The notes under the pieces were generated by a model. That model was not told the DNA's origin and did not search any database. It saw only the letters and a program-made list of their open reading frames with translations. The position numbers and the translations under genes are program-made. Positions 1 to 8,977 of a stretch of DNA of 64,000 bases are shown here, piece by piece (position 1 is the stretch's first letter; the number at the start of each line of letters is the position of its first letter). Source of the DNA: a virus; the IMG/VR virus record IMGVR_UViG_3300046787_000408, positions 124,001 to 188,000 of that record; one strand, written 5' to 3'.

Positions 1-2
1 TG

Positions 3-131
3 TATACACAGCCCACAGTGATTTATCAGTATCCACAGCCCATGCCCGAGCGTCAGTGCTATGTGGTACGTGAAACTCGCAACTACAACGGTTCCTACAC
101 CAGAGAGATTCACTGTCATGGCCTACAGTGA
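3..131 (+). CDS. Possible C-terminal end of an upstream gene (partial)
   Basis: Frame 3 stays open from the window edge to a TGA at 129-131 and encodes about 42 residues ending in REIHCHGLQ. It would overlap the start of iscU by 14 bases, which matches the overlapping style of this genome. The peptide is not recognised and does not look like the C-terminus of the cysteine desulfurase IscS. Frame 1 is closed and frame 2 closes at about base 74. Too short to be sure; the stretch could instead be an untranslated leader of iscU. Confidence 0.3.
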   Translation, partial: YTQPTVIYQYPQPMPERQCYVVRETRNYNGSYTREIHCHGLQ

Positions 132-513
132 CAAAGTAGTAGATCACTACGAAAACCCCCGCAACGTTGGTTCGTTTGACAAAAACGACTTGGACGTGGG
201 CACTGGCATGGTAGGTGCACCTGCATGCGGTGATGTAATGAAACTGCAAATTCGAGTTCAAGATGGAATTATTACAGATGCAAGATTCAAAACCTATGGT
301 TGCGGTAGTGCAATCGCAAGTTCCTCTCTTGTTACCGAGTGGGTTAAAGGCAAGACGTTGGACCAGGCCGCAGCTCTTAAAAATTCAGAGATTGCTGAAG
401 AACTTGCACTGCCCCCAGTCAAAATCCATTGTAGCATCCTTGCTGAAGACGCCATCAAAGCCGCAGTAGACGACTATCGTAAACGTCATGAAAATACAAC
501 ACAGTCACAGTGA
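118..513 (+). CDS. iscU: IscU-type iron-sulfur cluster scaffold protein
   Basis: Scaffold on which Fe-S clusters are assembled before transfer to client proteins in the cytoplasm. The 131-residue product begins MAYSDKVVDHYENPRN, almost as E. coli IscU does. It keeps the three cluster cysteines (C37 in GAPACGDV, C62 in YGCGSA, C105 in IHCS), D39, and the LPPVK motif (residues 98-102) recognised by the chaperone HscA. An in-frame ATG at 61 exists, but family alignment and the GAGAG just upstream favour 118. No iscS or hscBA is visible, so the protein probably relies on the host desulfurase and chaperones. It leads a cluster with two radical SAM genes and iscA, which fits a role in supplying Fe-S to phage enzymes. 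Full length with all ligands, so probably functional. Confidence 0.93.
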   Translation: MAYSDKVVDHYENPRNVGSFDKNDLDVGTGMVGAPACGDVMKLQIRVQDGIITDARFKTYGCGSAIASSSLVTEWVKGKTLDQAAALKNSEIAEELALPPVKIHCSILAEDAIKAAVDDYRKRHENTTQSQ

Positions 514-1060
514 ACATCTAGCAGAATACGCAACTCATCTAAAGAATCTTACCGAGCAAGATAGATATACACGGTTTGGTTATGCCGCATCACCGGCTGC
601 CATTGACTCCATGATCTTGAACATGCTGTATAATCAGAGTCAACATCATTTGTTTACGTATCGCATTGACAATCGTGTTGTGGGCTTTGGGCATTTGGCA
701 CGTGAAGGAGCCGACTGGGAACTGGCAGTTAGTATAGATCATGAGTACCAAGGACGAGGTATTGCCAACGAACTAATGTCACACATGATTGCTTGGGGCA
801 AGGTACACGGAGTTCATTCAGTGTTCATGCATTGTATTACAGACAATCAAAAAATACAACATCTGGCTCGCAAGCATGGATTAAAAACCATGAGTCGTGC
901 CGGGCATGAAATAACTGCACAAGTAGAACTGCCAGATCCCACTGTGCTAGATTATACCGCAAACTTTGTAGCTGAACAACAAGAGCTAGCCCAGGGAATT
1001 GCAAAGCTACAACGCACCTGGCTCAGGAATTGGTTGAAGCCTAGTAATCATGCAGTATGA
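488..1060 (+). CDS. GNAT-family N-acetyltransferase
   Basis: Predicted acetyl-CoA-dependent acetyltransferase of 190 residues. The acetyl-CoA-binding motif A is visible as QGRGIA (residues 88-93) after a beta-strand-like ELAVSIDHEY, and the order of strands and helices fits the GNAT fold. Substrate is unknown. The ATG lies 26 bases inside the end of iscU, and the gene overlaps the following radical SAM gene by 11 bases, so the three are probably translated from one message. A tail of about 40 residues after the core is helical and unassigned. Confidence 0.75.
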   Translation: MKIQHSHSEHLAEYATHLKNLTEQDRYTRFGYAASPAAIDSMILNMLYNQSQHHLFTYRIDNRVVGFGHLAREGADWELAVSIDHEYQGRGIANELMSHMIAWGKVHGVHSVFMHCITDNQKIQHLARKHGLKTMSRAGHEITAQVELPDPTVLDYTANFVAEQQELAQGIAKLQRTWLRNWLKPSNHAV

Positions 1061-2051
1061 AATCAATCATCTGCATCTTGAACTAAGCTCACTATGCAAT
1101 GCACGATGTCCTTTTTGTCCCAGGACTGTGCAGGGATACCCTGTAAACCAGGGATTCGTTGAGACCAATCTAAGTCTTGCTGACTTTAAAAAAACATTTG
1201 TACCTCCTCGCCTTGGACGAGTGCATCAAACCGTGATCAACGGCAACTTTGGGGACTTTGTAATGAATCCCGAAAGTATAGATATTATCAAGTATCTACG
1301 CCGCAGCCGACACAACATGGATATTCGTATTCATACCAACGGCAGTGCAAGGGATCGTGAATTCTGGCACACTCTAGGTAACATTGGAGTCACAGTACTG
1401 TTTGGTATTGACGGTCTAGAGGACACACATGCCTTGTATCGTCAAGATACCAACTTTGATAATATCATACGAAATGCTGAAACTTTTATAAGTGCAGGCG
1501 GCAATGCTATTTGGAGTATCAATCAGTTTGATCACAACCAAGCACAACTTCCTGAAATTCATGCCCTGGCTGAAAAAATAGGATTCTCAGAAGTGCAGGT
1601 TCGCCCCACTGCACGTGACAACGGACCAGTGTACAATCGTCGTGGACAAAAAGTTGCTGGTATCAAGACTGATTGGAACTGGCCTGATCAGCTGGATAAA
1701 TCTTTTATTGAAATAAAAGTTGCTCAACAAGTTGCTGCACACAAAAAAACAGTCAATATTGCATGCTGGGCAATTCAAGAACGCAGTGTGTACATGGCTG
1801 CTGACGGGCATGTGTATCCTTGTTGTTGGACTGGCCACAATCCTGCTGAGTACAGATCTCCCAACACAGTTTCTGTCTGGAACAACGAGTTGGTTAAATA
1901 TGTTAGACATAACCATGCGCCCACAGTTGGTATAGAAGCAGCATTAGATTGGTTTGACGATCTGGCTGCATCGTGGAATACGCATGACCAACCAAGAGTA
2001 TGTCAACACAATTGCCAACATGATAACACTAACACCATCAGCAGCCCGTAA
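1050..2051 (+). CDS. Radical SAM protein with SPASM-like C-terminus
   Basis: Radical SAM enzymes bind a [4Fe-4S] cluster and cleave SAM to a 5'-deoxyadenosyl radical. The cluster motif C-x3-C-x2-C is at the N-terminus (C16, C20, C23 in LCNARCPFC). A second cysteine set near the C-terminus (about C237, C256, C257, C318, C322) resembles a SPASM auxiliary-cluster domain. The enzyme is 333 residues; the substrate cannot be read from sequence. It sits between iscU and iscA and overlaps iscA by 32 bases, which fits a need for clusters. Related architectures modify peptides or sugars. Confidence 0.82.
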   Translation: MQYEINHLHLELSSLCNARCPFCPRTVQGYPVNQGFVETNLSLADFKKTFVPPRLGRVHQTVINGNFGDFVMNPESIDIIKYLRRSRHNMDIRIHTNGSARDREFWHTLGNIGVTVLFGIDGLEDTHALYRQDTNFDNIIRNAETFISAGGNAIWSINQFDHNQAQLPEIHALAEKIGFSEVQVRPTARDNGPVYNRRGQKVAGIKTDWNWPDQLDKSFIEIKVAQQVAAHKKTVNIACWAIQERSVYMAADGHVYPCCWTGHNPAEYRSPNTVSVWNNELVKYVRHNHAPTVGIEAALDWFDDLAASWNTHDQPRVCQHNCQHDNTNTISSP

Positions 2052-2340
2052 AATTTCACAAACACTACAAAAACGTGGCCACGGCCACGGCATACGCCTT
2101 GGCGTAAAAACTACAGGATGCTCGGGGCTGGCATATGTACTGGAATTTGTAGATACCCCTAATCCAGAAGATCAGTGCGTAGATTGCAATGGATGTCAAG
2201 TATTCATCGACCCCAAGAGTTGTGTGTACATGCAAGGCATGACTGTGGACTTTGTGCGTAATGGACTGAATGAGGGATTTGAATTCCGCAACCCCAACGA
2301 ACGAGATAGATGCGGATGTGGGGAAAGTTTTAGAGTATGA
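2020..2340 (+). CDS. iscA: IscA-type iron-sulfur carrier
   Basis: A-type carrier delivering Fe-S clusters or iron to target enzymes. The ATG at 2020 gives 106 residues, co-linear with the 107-residue E. coli IscA; an upstream in-frame ATG at 1954 would add a tail absent from the family. The three conserved cysteines are present: C34 (TTGCSG) and C98/C100 (RCGCGESF). Unusually, the middle carries an extra C-x2-C-x2-C (C53, C56, C59 in QCVDCNGCQ) and C68, which I do not recall in E. coli IscA. It starts inside the upstream radical SAM gene and overlaps the next radical SAM gene by four bases (ATGA), so it is embedded in the radical SAM operon. Confidence 0.92.
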   Translation: MITLTPSAARKISQTLQKRGHGHGIRLGVKTTGCSGLAYVLEFVDTPNPEDQCVDCNGCQVFIDPKSCVYMQGMTVDFVRNGLNEGFEFRNPNERDRCGCGESFRV

Positions 2341-3710
2341 TTGAACAAGTACAAGACCAGATGTCCAAGCGCATGCAATGGGCACTAGATCATCCTACAA
2401 TTTGTCTGGCACCATACAACACTATAGATATGCGTCACAGCAGCTACAAAAAACAAGAAATATATCAAACTTGTTGTTGTAATCTTGACGGAGCATTGTT
2501 TGTACCAAGTGCTGGTGATGATGTATTTGCTGAAATCAAACAACAGCAGCTTGAAGGAGAATGGCCATCTGCTTGCTACCGATGCTGGAAAGAAGAGCAA
2601 AACGGTGGACAAAGTGAGAGACTACGTGCATTTGCAGAAATCCCGCAAGATAGATTTGAAAATTTTGTACTAGATCAAACCATTGCTGAATTTGAATTTC
2701 GTATAAAATTCAGCAACCTTTGCAGTCTTGCATGTCGCAGTTGCAGTGCATCTGAGAGCAGTACTTTTGCCAAGATAGTCAATGCCGACACAGACAAATT
2801 ATACGAGATAGATATCAGCGATAATGACGCTCATTGGCAGTTTGTTGTTACTCGTATTCCTGAGTTGATAAAAAAAGCAGAACACTTCTTTGTGCATTTT
2901 ATTGGCGGGGAAACACTGATGCAACCGGGCATGACTCGATTGCTACAATGGATGGTTAGAACAAAATTGGCACCCAGAGTCAATATTAGACTAACCACAG
3001 CAATGACAGTAAACCCCAGTGATGAACTCATGAGTTTGCTGACAAAATTCAACAGTGTAGACATAAATCTCAGTATAGACAGCGTGGGTGAAAACTATCA
3101 ATATGTTCGTTGGCCAGCAAGGTTCTCAAAGATTGAAACCAACCTTGACACATTGATTGGTTATGGGGCAAAGTTAACTGTAAAAAACGGACGAAAAATA
3201 CGTATACCCAAATGGAAATGTGCAGTGAGTCCAGTGTTCAGTTTGAACAACATTTTTTACATTGACAACTGGTTGGATTATTGGCACCAATGGTATCAAC
3301 AACACGGTATTGTGTTTCACAACTTTGTGGCCAATTTAACCATGCAAACCAATCATCTAGATGTACAAGCATTACCTGCACAATATAGACCACAGTTGGC
3401 AGAATCTTTAAGAAGTTGTTTGTCGCATCCTATATTTGTTGCATATCCAACTGAGCTAGGAGCAATCTACAGATTTTTAACAATCACAATTGCAGAGTTA
3501 GAAAACAATCAGCATGAGCCCGAACTGTGGGAAAAGTTTCTGCGTCATACTGCATATTTTGATCAAAAGACTAAACTCACCTTTGCAAAATTCAACGAAA
3601 GGTTGTATAATATATTAAGCACAGATGATCAAGAAAAATTCAAAACTATCTTGATCGATTCCAGCACATCGTCTAGCCTGAGTCAGGCCATGACATTTAG
3701 AAAAAATTAA
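2337..3710 (+). CDS. Twitch-domain radical SAM protein
   Basis: 457 residues with the organisation of phage 'twitch domain' radical SAM proteins: an N-terminal segment with ICLAPYN and a CCC cluster (about residues 46-48), a C-x2-C followed by E-x3-G-x2-S-x-R (CYRCWKEEQNGGQSERLR), then the radical SAM C-x3-C-x2-C (about C129, C133, C136 in NLCSLACRSC) and the FIGGETL motif. The substrate is unknown. It shares the CRxC and GGET elements with the protein at 43551-44825, so the two are likely distant paralogues. Start ATG overlaps the iscA stop. Confidence 0.8.
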   Translation: MIEQVQDQMSKRMQWALDHPTICLAPYNTIDMRHSSYKKQEIYQTCCCNLDGALFVPSAGDDVFAEIKQQQLEGEWPSACYRCWKEEQNGGQSERLRAFAEIPQDRFENFVLDQTIAEFEFRIKFSNLCSLACRSCSASESSTFAKIVNADTDKLYEIDISDNDAHWQFVVTRIPELIKKAEHFFVHFIGGETLMQPGMTRLLQWMVRTKLAPRVNIRLTTAMTVNPSDELMSLLTKFNSVDINLSIDSVGENYQYVRWPARFSKIETNLDTLIGYGAKLTVKNGRKIRIPKWKCAVSPVFSLNNIFYIDNWLDYWHQWYQQHGIVFHNFVANLTMQTNHLDVQALPAQYRPQLAESLRSCLSHPIFVAYPTELGAIYRFLTITIAELENNQHEPELWEKFLRHTAYFDQKTKLTFAKFNERLYNILSTDDQEKFKTILIDSSTSSSLSQAMTFRKN

Positions 3711-4426
3711 TGTATAATCCCAAGTTTGAATACCATCCCATTCCTCGCGTAGAAGTAAATGGCAAGAGATTTTATGCCACACCTGACGGCAACAAGTTAC
3801 CCAGTGTAACAACTATCCTTGACAAGACCAAGCCTGCTGAAAGTCGTATTGCTCTAGCAAATTGGCGCAAGGCAGTTGGCGAGCAAAAAGCACAGCAGAT
3901 CACAACAGAAGCTGCCAATCGAGGCACACGCATGCACACCTATCTTGAAGACTATGTCAAGAACGGTGAGATTAAAGAACGTACCACAAACCCTTATTCA
4001 TGGGCCAGTCATGCCATGGCGCACGAAGTGGTTACCAAAGGTCTGTGCAATGTTACTGAGTTTTGGGGAATTGAGGTACCACTTTACTTCCCTGCAGTAT
4101 ATGCTGGCACAACTGATGGTGCAGGCATGCACTTGAATCAAGAAGCTATTCTGGACTACAAGCAAAGCAACAAGCCCAAAAAACGAGAATATATTGACGA
4201 CTATTTCTTGCAACTGTGTGCCTATGCCGAAGCGCACAATGAACTGTACGGGACCAAAATCCGCAAGGGTGTGATTCTAATGTGTGTGAAACCAGACATG
4301 GACGAGCAGTTCAACATTACAAAACCGCCACAATATCAAGAATTTGTGTTGGAAGGTGCAGAGTTTGATCGATATCGCAGCCTTTGGTGGCATCGAGTTG
4401 AGCAGTACTACATGCTAAATATGTAA
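3710..4426 (+). CDS. PD-(D/E)XK superfamily exonuclease
   Basis: Predicted nuclease of 238 residues, of the Cas4/RecB-like type common in T4-like phages. Visible core elements are RGTRMHTYLE (a helix usually before the active site), GTTDG (about residues 132-136) and ILDYKQSNK (about 146-154), where the D-x-K signature would bind metal. A C-terminal helix-rich segment with YFLQLCAYAEA matches the QxxxY helix of this family. Likely role: DNA processing during phage recombination, repair or host DNA degradation. The ATG shares its first base with the preceding TAA. Confidence 0.75.
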   Translation: MYNPKFEYHPIPRVEVNGKRFYATPDGNKLPSVTTILDKTKPAESRIALANWRKAVGEQKAQQITTEAANRGTRMHTYLEDYVKNGEIKERTTNPYSWASHAMAHEVVTKGLCNVTEFWGIEVPLYFPAVYAGTTDGAGMHLNQEAILDYKQSNKPKKREYIDDYFLQLCAYAEAHNELYGTKIRKGVILMCVKPDMDEQFNITKPPQYQEFVLEGAEFDRYRSLWWHRVEQYYMLNM

Positions 4427-4444
4427 TCAATTGAGGATTACACT

Positions 4445-6223
4445 GTGGCCATTTTACAAATATCTAGAATTACCCAACGCAAGGGACTTGAGCAAGATCT
4501 TCCGCAACCGCTAGCAGGCGCTGAATTTGGCTGGGCAGTTGACCAGCGCAGACTGTATATTGGTAACGGGGAACTGGTAGATGGCGCCCCAGTAGTGGGC
4601 AACACTGAAATTCTTACAGAATTTAGTGATCTGCTAGCATATTCTACAGCTTACACATATGAAGGCAACGCTGGTGGCTATGTTGTGCAAACAGGTGCAA
4701 CGTCCGGCAGTCCTATTAGTCAAAGTCTACAGAGTCGATTGGACAGCTATGCTGTGGTTACTGATTTTGGTGCTGTGGGCGATGGTATTACTGATGATAC
4801 CGCAGCAGTTAATCGTGCGTTATTTCAAATCTATTGCCGAGAAGTAAACCCACAAATACGCCGCAGCTTGTTCTTCCCAGCTGGCGTATATCTAATTACT
4901 GGCACACTGTTGATTCCTCCATATGCATTGTTGTATGGTGAAGGTAGTGATTCTAGTATAATTCGTTTTCAAGTTGACACTTTCAGTGGCTCAGGTACCG
5001 TGGGAAATATTGCATATCAAGCAGGTGTGTTGGTCAAATACAGTGGCGACTACTATCGCTCTCTAGGTGAAGTACCAGTAGGTGTAAGTATCGACAATAC
5101 TATATACTGGCAACCAGAAACCTTGCCAGAGTATGTGATCCGTACATCTGACAGTCTACAACAAGTGGGCGGAAGTATTGGTACCAACGGAGGTATTTCT
5201 CCTCGCAACGTTGAAATCACCAACATGAGTGTGCAAACATTAAACGTAGGCGATATGTCTGCGATACCGCCAGCACCGCACAGTATCAGCTTGACAGAAA
5301 ATGCTGAACAAATCACCTATCAGAATGTTAATTTTGTTGGGCCGCTTACTACTGACGATATTTCAGTTAGTACTGATGAACTTAGTTGTGTGCGATTTGC
5401 CAGCACAGGGTCAAGTCCTTGCACCCAGATCAAGTTTGACAACTGTAAGTTTTCCAACGCGGTTTATGCATTTGCTACTGATCAAGTGGTCAAAGGCGTT
5501 ACAGTCAGCAACAGTTACTTTGACACACTGCATCAAGGTGCAGTGCTTGAAACCAATCCTACTGGCGTGCGTTTGGTACAAAACACGTTTGATCAAATCT
5601 ATGCACAAGGTATTGTGTTTGATGGCACATCATTGAACGCTTCTGCGTATAATACTTTCTATAACGTTGGTAATTCGATCTTGGCGTCAGCTGGGTTCTC
5701 TATCATTGATATTGACGGCGATAACAACGTCAGCATTGGTGACATGTTTGAACGCACCACTGCACAATCTGCAACATATCCTAGAATCAATCTAACTAGA
5801 TCCAACAGTATTGCGTTGGGCATGAACATTCGTGGTATTGCATTTACCATTGATGGTGTTAGTAATACCACAGTAGCTAACCAGATGAACCTAGGCAATT
5901 ATCAGCGCACTGCTGGTATTGACTCTGTGTTGGCTGACAACAATGCCGGTACACTGTTTGTGGTTTCTACCAGCACTATCAAGGCATTCCGTGTAGACTA
6001 CACTATTGCTCGAGGTGTTACTTTTAGAACTGGTAGCATGTTGGTAGTAAATGGCACCACTAGCGGTTTCACTTATACTGACGACTATTCAGAAAATGCA
6101 ACAACTGGTGTTACCCTCACAGCCACTGAAGCCAGTCCTGGCGGTAATATCACTGTGGCGTATGCTACAACTTCAACCGGTGCAGCCGGAACTATCACTT
6201 ACTCAATTACACACTTAGCATAA
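4445..6223 (+). CDS. Tail fibre/spike with pectate-lyase-like beta-helix
   Basis: 592-residue structural protein that probably binds or cuts host surface polysaccharide. The first 45 residues (ITQRKGLEQDLPQPLAGAEFG then RRLYIGNG) match the particle-binding N-terminus of phage tail fibre/hyaluronidase-type proteins. A pectate-lyase-3 signature, DFGAVGDGITDD, starts near residue 108 and is followed by FFPAGVYLI and a long run of short beta-helix repeats. The C-terminus is a smaller beta domain. The start is GTG at 4445 with TTGAGGAT upstream. Catalytic residues of the depolymerase cannot be assigned by eye, so a purely adhesive role is possible. Confidence 0.82.
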   Translation: MAILQISRITQRKGLEQDLPQPLAGAEFGWAVDQRRLYIGNGELVDGAPVVGNTEILTEFSDLLAYSTAYTYEGNAGGYVVQTGATSGSPISQSLQSRLDSYAVVTDFGAVGDGITDDTAAVNRALFQIYCREVNPQIRRSLFFPAGVYLITGTLLIPPYALLYGEGSDSSIIRFQVDTFSGSGTVGNIAYQAGVLVKYSGDYYRSLGEVPVGVSIDNTIYWQPETLPEYVIRTSDSLQQVGGSIGTNGGISPRNVEITNMSVQTLNVGDMSAIPPAPHSISLTENAEQITYQNVNFVGPLTTDDISVSTDELSCVRFASTGSSPCTQIKFDNCKFSNAVYAFATDQVVKGVTVSNSYFDTLHQGAVLETNPTGVRLVQNTFDQIYAQGIVFDGTSLNASAYNTFYNVGNSILASAGFSIIDIDGDNNVSIGDMFERTTAQSATYPRINLTRSNSIALGMNIRGIAFTIDGVSNTTVANQMNLGNYQRTAGIDSVLADNNAGTLFVVSTSTIKAFRVDYTIARGVTFRTGSMLVVNGTTSGFTYTDDYSENATTGVTLTATEASPGGNITVAYATTSTGAAGTITYSITHLA

Positions 6224-6648
6224 TGTGGGCCAAAACTTTTGCTGAACGACTGGCTAGCTGGTCGAATCTTCGTCGCCAGTGCGAAACACTGGATACAGAA
6301 TCTGCCCTTGGGGCCATTAATTCCTGGTGGTTTGAAACGCCATGGACTCCATATCACTTGCACTGGGACGATCGGGCAAATTGGCCCGATCCATGGCAAT
6401 TACTTGATGACAACTTGTACTGTAGCCTTGCTCGGGGCATGGGAATCATGTATACTATAGCTATGTTGGACCGTGAAGATCTGCAGGATGCGGTGCTTGT
6501 AGAGGTGGATGGTGACAATTTAGTCCTGGTCAGTCAAGAAAAATATATATTGAATTGGGACCGAGACACTGTCGTAAATATCAACCTGAGTCCCAAGAAA
6601 ACTCGGCACAGTATTACCCAGTCTCAAATAAAACTACAAATTAAGTAA
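6223..6648 (+). CDS. Hypothetical phage protein after tail fibre
   Basis: 141-residue Trp-rich protein, not recognised. Its ATG shares a base with the TAA of the tail fibre gene (TAATG), so it is translationally coupled to it and may be a tail fibre accessory or chaperone; that is inference from position only. The C-terminal third is basic with polar residues (SPKKTRHS). Confidence 0.7.
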   Translation: MWAKTFAERLASWSNLRRQCETLDTESALGAINSWWFETPWTPYHLHWDDRANWPDPWQLLDDNLYCSLARGMGIMYTIAMLDREDLQDAVLVEVDGDNLVLVSQEKYILNWDRDTVVNINLSPKKTRHSITQSQIKLQIK

Positions 6649-6655
6649 GAACAGA

Positions 6656-8977
6656 ATGAAAATTATCACCGTTGTTAAACGCAGTGGCCAGCGTGAACCC
6701 TTGGCCTTGGAAAAATGGCAAACGCAAATTGCCAAAATATGCTCTGGCATTGCTGACGTAAGTCAAAGCATGGTAGAGATCAAAGCACAGTTACATTTTT
6801 ATGATGGTATTACCACCAAAGAAATTGACGAAATTACCTTACGTGCTATTGTGGACTTGATTGACGTTGAGTCTAACCCAGATGTAGGGCATACCAATTA
6901 CCAGTATGTGGCCGGAAAACAACGTCTCAGCATGTTGCGCAAAGACGTTTACGGCAGCTACGAGCCTCCCCACTTATATGAGATCGTGAAGCGCAACGTG
7001 GCCACAGGCCTGTACACTCCTGAACTCCTGGAATGGTACGATGAAGCTGATTGGAACCGCATGAACGACATGATAGATCATGCCAAGGACGAACAATACA
7101 GCTATGCGGCTATTGAACAATTGATTGAAAAGTACTTGGTCAAGAACCGCAGTACAAAGGAAACATATGAGACTCCGCAAGTTCGTTACATGGTTGCAGC
7201 CGCAACTGTCTTTCACAAAGAAGAACCAAACAGCGCAAGAATGCGCTACATCAAAGAATACTATAATGCTGCCAGTGATGGTCTTTTCACTCTTGCTACT
7301 CCTGTGCTGGCTGGGCTTGGCACTCCAACTAAACAGTTTAGTAGTTGTGTGCTTATCCGTAGCGATGACGACCTTGACTCTATTTTTGCTAGTGGCGAGA
7401 TGATGGCCAAGTATGCTAGCAAACGTGCTGGCATTGGCTTAGAGATCGGACGCTTGCGTTCACTAGGTGCACCTATCCGTGGTGGCGAAATCCAACACAC
7501 AGGTATGATCCCATTCTTGAAGAAGTGGTTTGGCGACCTGCGTTCATGTTCACAAGGAGGCATTCGCAATGCTAGTGCAACTGTTTTCTATCCCATATGG
7601 CATCTTCAATTCGATGACCTCATTGTGCTCAAGAACAATCAAGGAACCGAAGAGACCCGTGTCCGACACATGGACTATGGCGTGGTGCTTAGTGCTTTTT
7701 TCTGGCGTAGATTTAAACACAAACAAGATATCACGTTCTTTGACCCTAACGAAGTGCCGGATCTATACGAGGCCTTCTACCGAGATACTGCTCGCTTTGA
7801 AGAACTTTATGTTCAATACGAATCGCGTAAGGATTTGAGAAAGAAAGTCATGAGCGCTGAAGAAGTGTTCAAAGGCGGCATTCTCAAAGAGCGTACTGAT
7901 ACCGGACGCATCTATCTTGTGTTTATTGACAACGTCATGAACCAAGGCCCGTTTGATCCTGAGTACCACACCATTTATCAAAGTAACCTTTGCTGTGAAA
8001 TTCTACTCCCTACTAAGTCTTTTAAACGTCTTGATGATCCTGATGGTCGCATTGCTCTATGCACGTTGGGTAGTATTAACTGGGGAGCTTTCCGCAATCC
8101 AGAAGATATGCGTAGGGCTTGCCGTATTCTTCACAGGAGTCTTAACAATATCCTCGATTATCAAGACTTTTTGAGTATTCAATCCAAGTTGAGTAATGAT
8201 GAGATTCGCCCACTGGGTATTGGTCTTACCAACTTGGCATACTGGCATGCCAAGCGTGGACTACAATACGGTGAAAAGGATGCACTAGCTGAAGTCAAGT
8301 CTTGGATGGAGCACCAGGCCTACTATCTCACTGAAATGAGTGTGGAGCTGGCCAAGGAGCGTGGTCGTTGCGAAGGTAGTGACAAAACACGATACGGACA
8401 AGGTGTGTTCCCGTGGGAATTACGAGCCAACGGCGTTAACGAATTGACCAATTTTACACCTGAACTGAACTGGGAAGGGCTACGTGCTGAAATGCGAGCT
8501 TACGGTGTTCGAAATGCTACCAGCATGGCAATTGCTCCTGTAGAAAGTTCAAGTGTGGTAATCAACTCAACCAACGGTATTGAAATGCCCATGAGCTTGA
8601 TCAGTGTCAAAGAATCAAAAGCTGGTAGCCTTACACAAGTTGTGCCCGAGTACCACAAACTCAAGAACAAGTATCAACTGATGTGGGCACAAAAAGACTG
8701 CGACGGCTATTTGAAAACTGCCGCAGTGTTAGCAGCTTATGTGGACCAGTCAATCTCAACAAACACATTCTACAATCCTGCACACTTTGAAGGCCGCAAA
8801 GTTCCTACTACACTGATTGCCAAGAACTTGATGCAAGCACACATGTGGGGTTTGAAAACATTCTACTACAGCTTGATCAACAAGCAAGGGTCAAAGCAAG
8901 TAGACGAAGCAGCACCAGCAGCACTAGAAGTCATTGATTTTGATGATGAGGAATCATGCGAAAGCTGCAAACTATGA
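6656..8977 (+). CDS. nrdA: Class Ia ribonucleotide reductase alpha subunit
   Basis: Reduces ribonucleoside diphosphates to deoxy forms for phage DNA synthesis. 773 residues. The N-terminal region resembles an ATP-cone allosteric domain. Catalytic cysteines are visible: C231 in SSCVLI, C446 in SNLCCE and C469 in RIALCTL; the 23-residue spacing of the last two is the same as C439/C462 in E. coli. N444 and E448 flank C446 as expected. The C-terminus ends CESCKL, the thiol pair that is re-reduced by glutaredoxin or thioredoxin, and a glutaredoxin gene lies downstream. First gene of the nrdA-dadA-glyA-nrdB cluster. Confidence 0.96.
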   Translation: MKIITVVKRSGQREPLALEKWQTQIAKICSGIADVSQSMVEIKAQLHFYDGITTKEIDEITLRAIVDLIDVESNPDVGHTNYQYVAGKQRLSMLRKDVYGSYEPPHLYEIVKRNVATGLYTPELLEWYDEADWNRMNDMIDHAKDEQYSYAAIEQLIEKYLVKNRSTKETYETPQVRYMVAAATVFHKEEPNSARMRYIKEYYNAASDGLFTLATPVLAGLGTPTKQFSSCVLIRSDDDLDSIFASGEMMAKYASKRAGIGLEIGRLRSLGAPIRGGEIQHTGMIPFLKKWFGDLRSCSQGGIRNASATVFYPIWHLQFDDLIVLKNNQGTEETRVRHMDYGVVLSAFFWRRFKHKQDITFFDPNEVPDLYEAFYRDTARFEELYVQYESRKDLRKKVMSAEEVFKGGILKERTDTGRIYLVFIDNVMNQGPFDPEYHTIYQSNLCCEILLPTKSFKRLDDPDGRIALCTLGSINWGAFRNPEDMRRACRILHRSLNNILDYQDFLSIQSKLSNDEIRPLGIGLTNLAYWHAKRGLQYGEKDALAEVKSWMEHQAYYLTEMSVELAKERGRCEGSDKTRYGQGVFPWELRANGVNELTNFTPELNWEGLRAEMRAYGVRNATSMAIAPVESSSVVINSTNGIEMPMSLISVKESKAGSLTQVVPEYHKLKNKYQLMWAQKDCDGYLKTAAVLAAYVDQSISTNTFYNPAHFEGRKVPTTLIAKNLMQAHMWGLKTFYYSLINKQGSKQVDEAAPAALEVIDFDDEESCESCKL

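Noticed and set aside
118-2340. Bacterial chromosome origin of the iscU-iscA region
   Set aside because: The genes between iscU and iscA are radical SAM and acetyltransferase genes instead of iscS/hscBA, and the run continues into phage nuclease and tail genes without a boundary.
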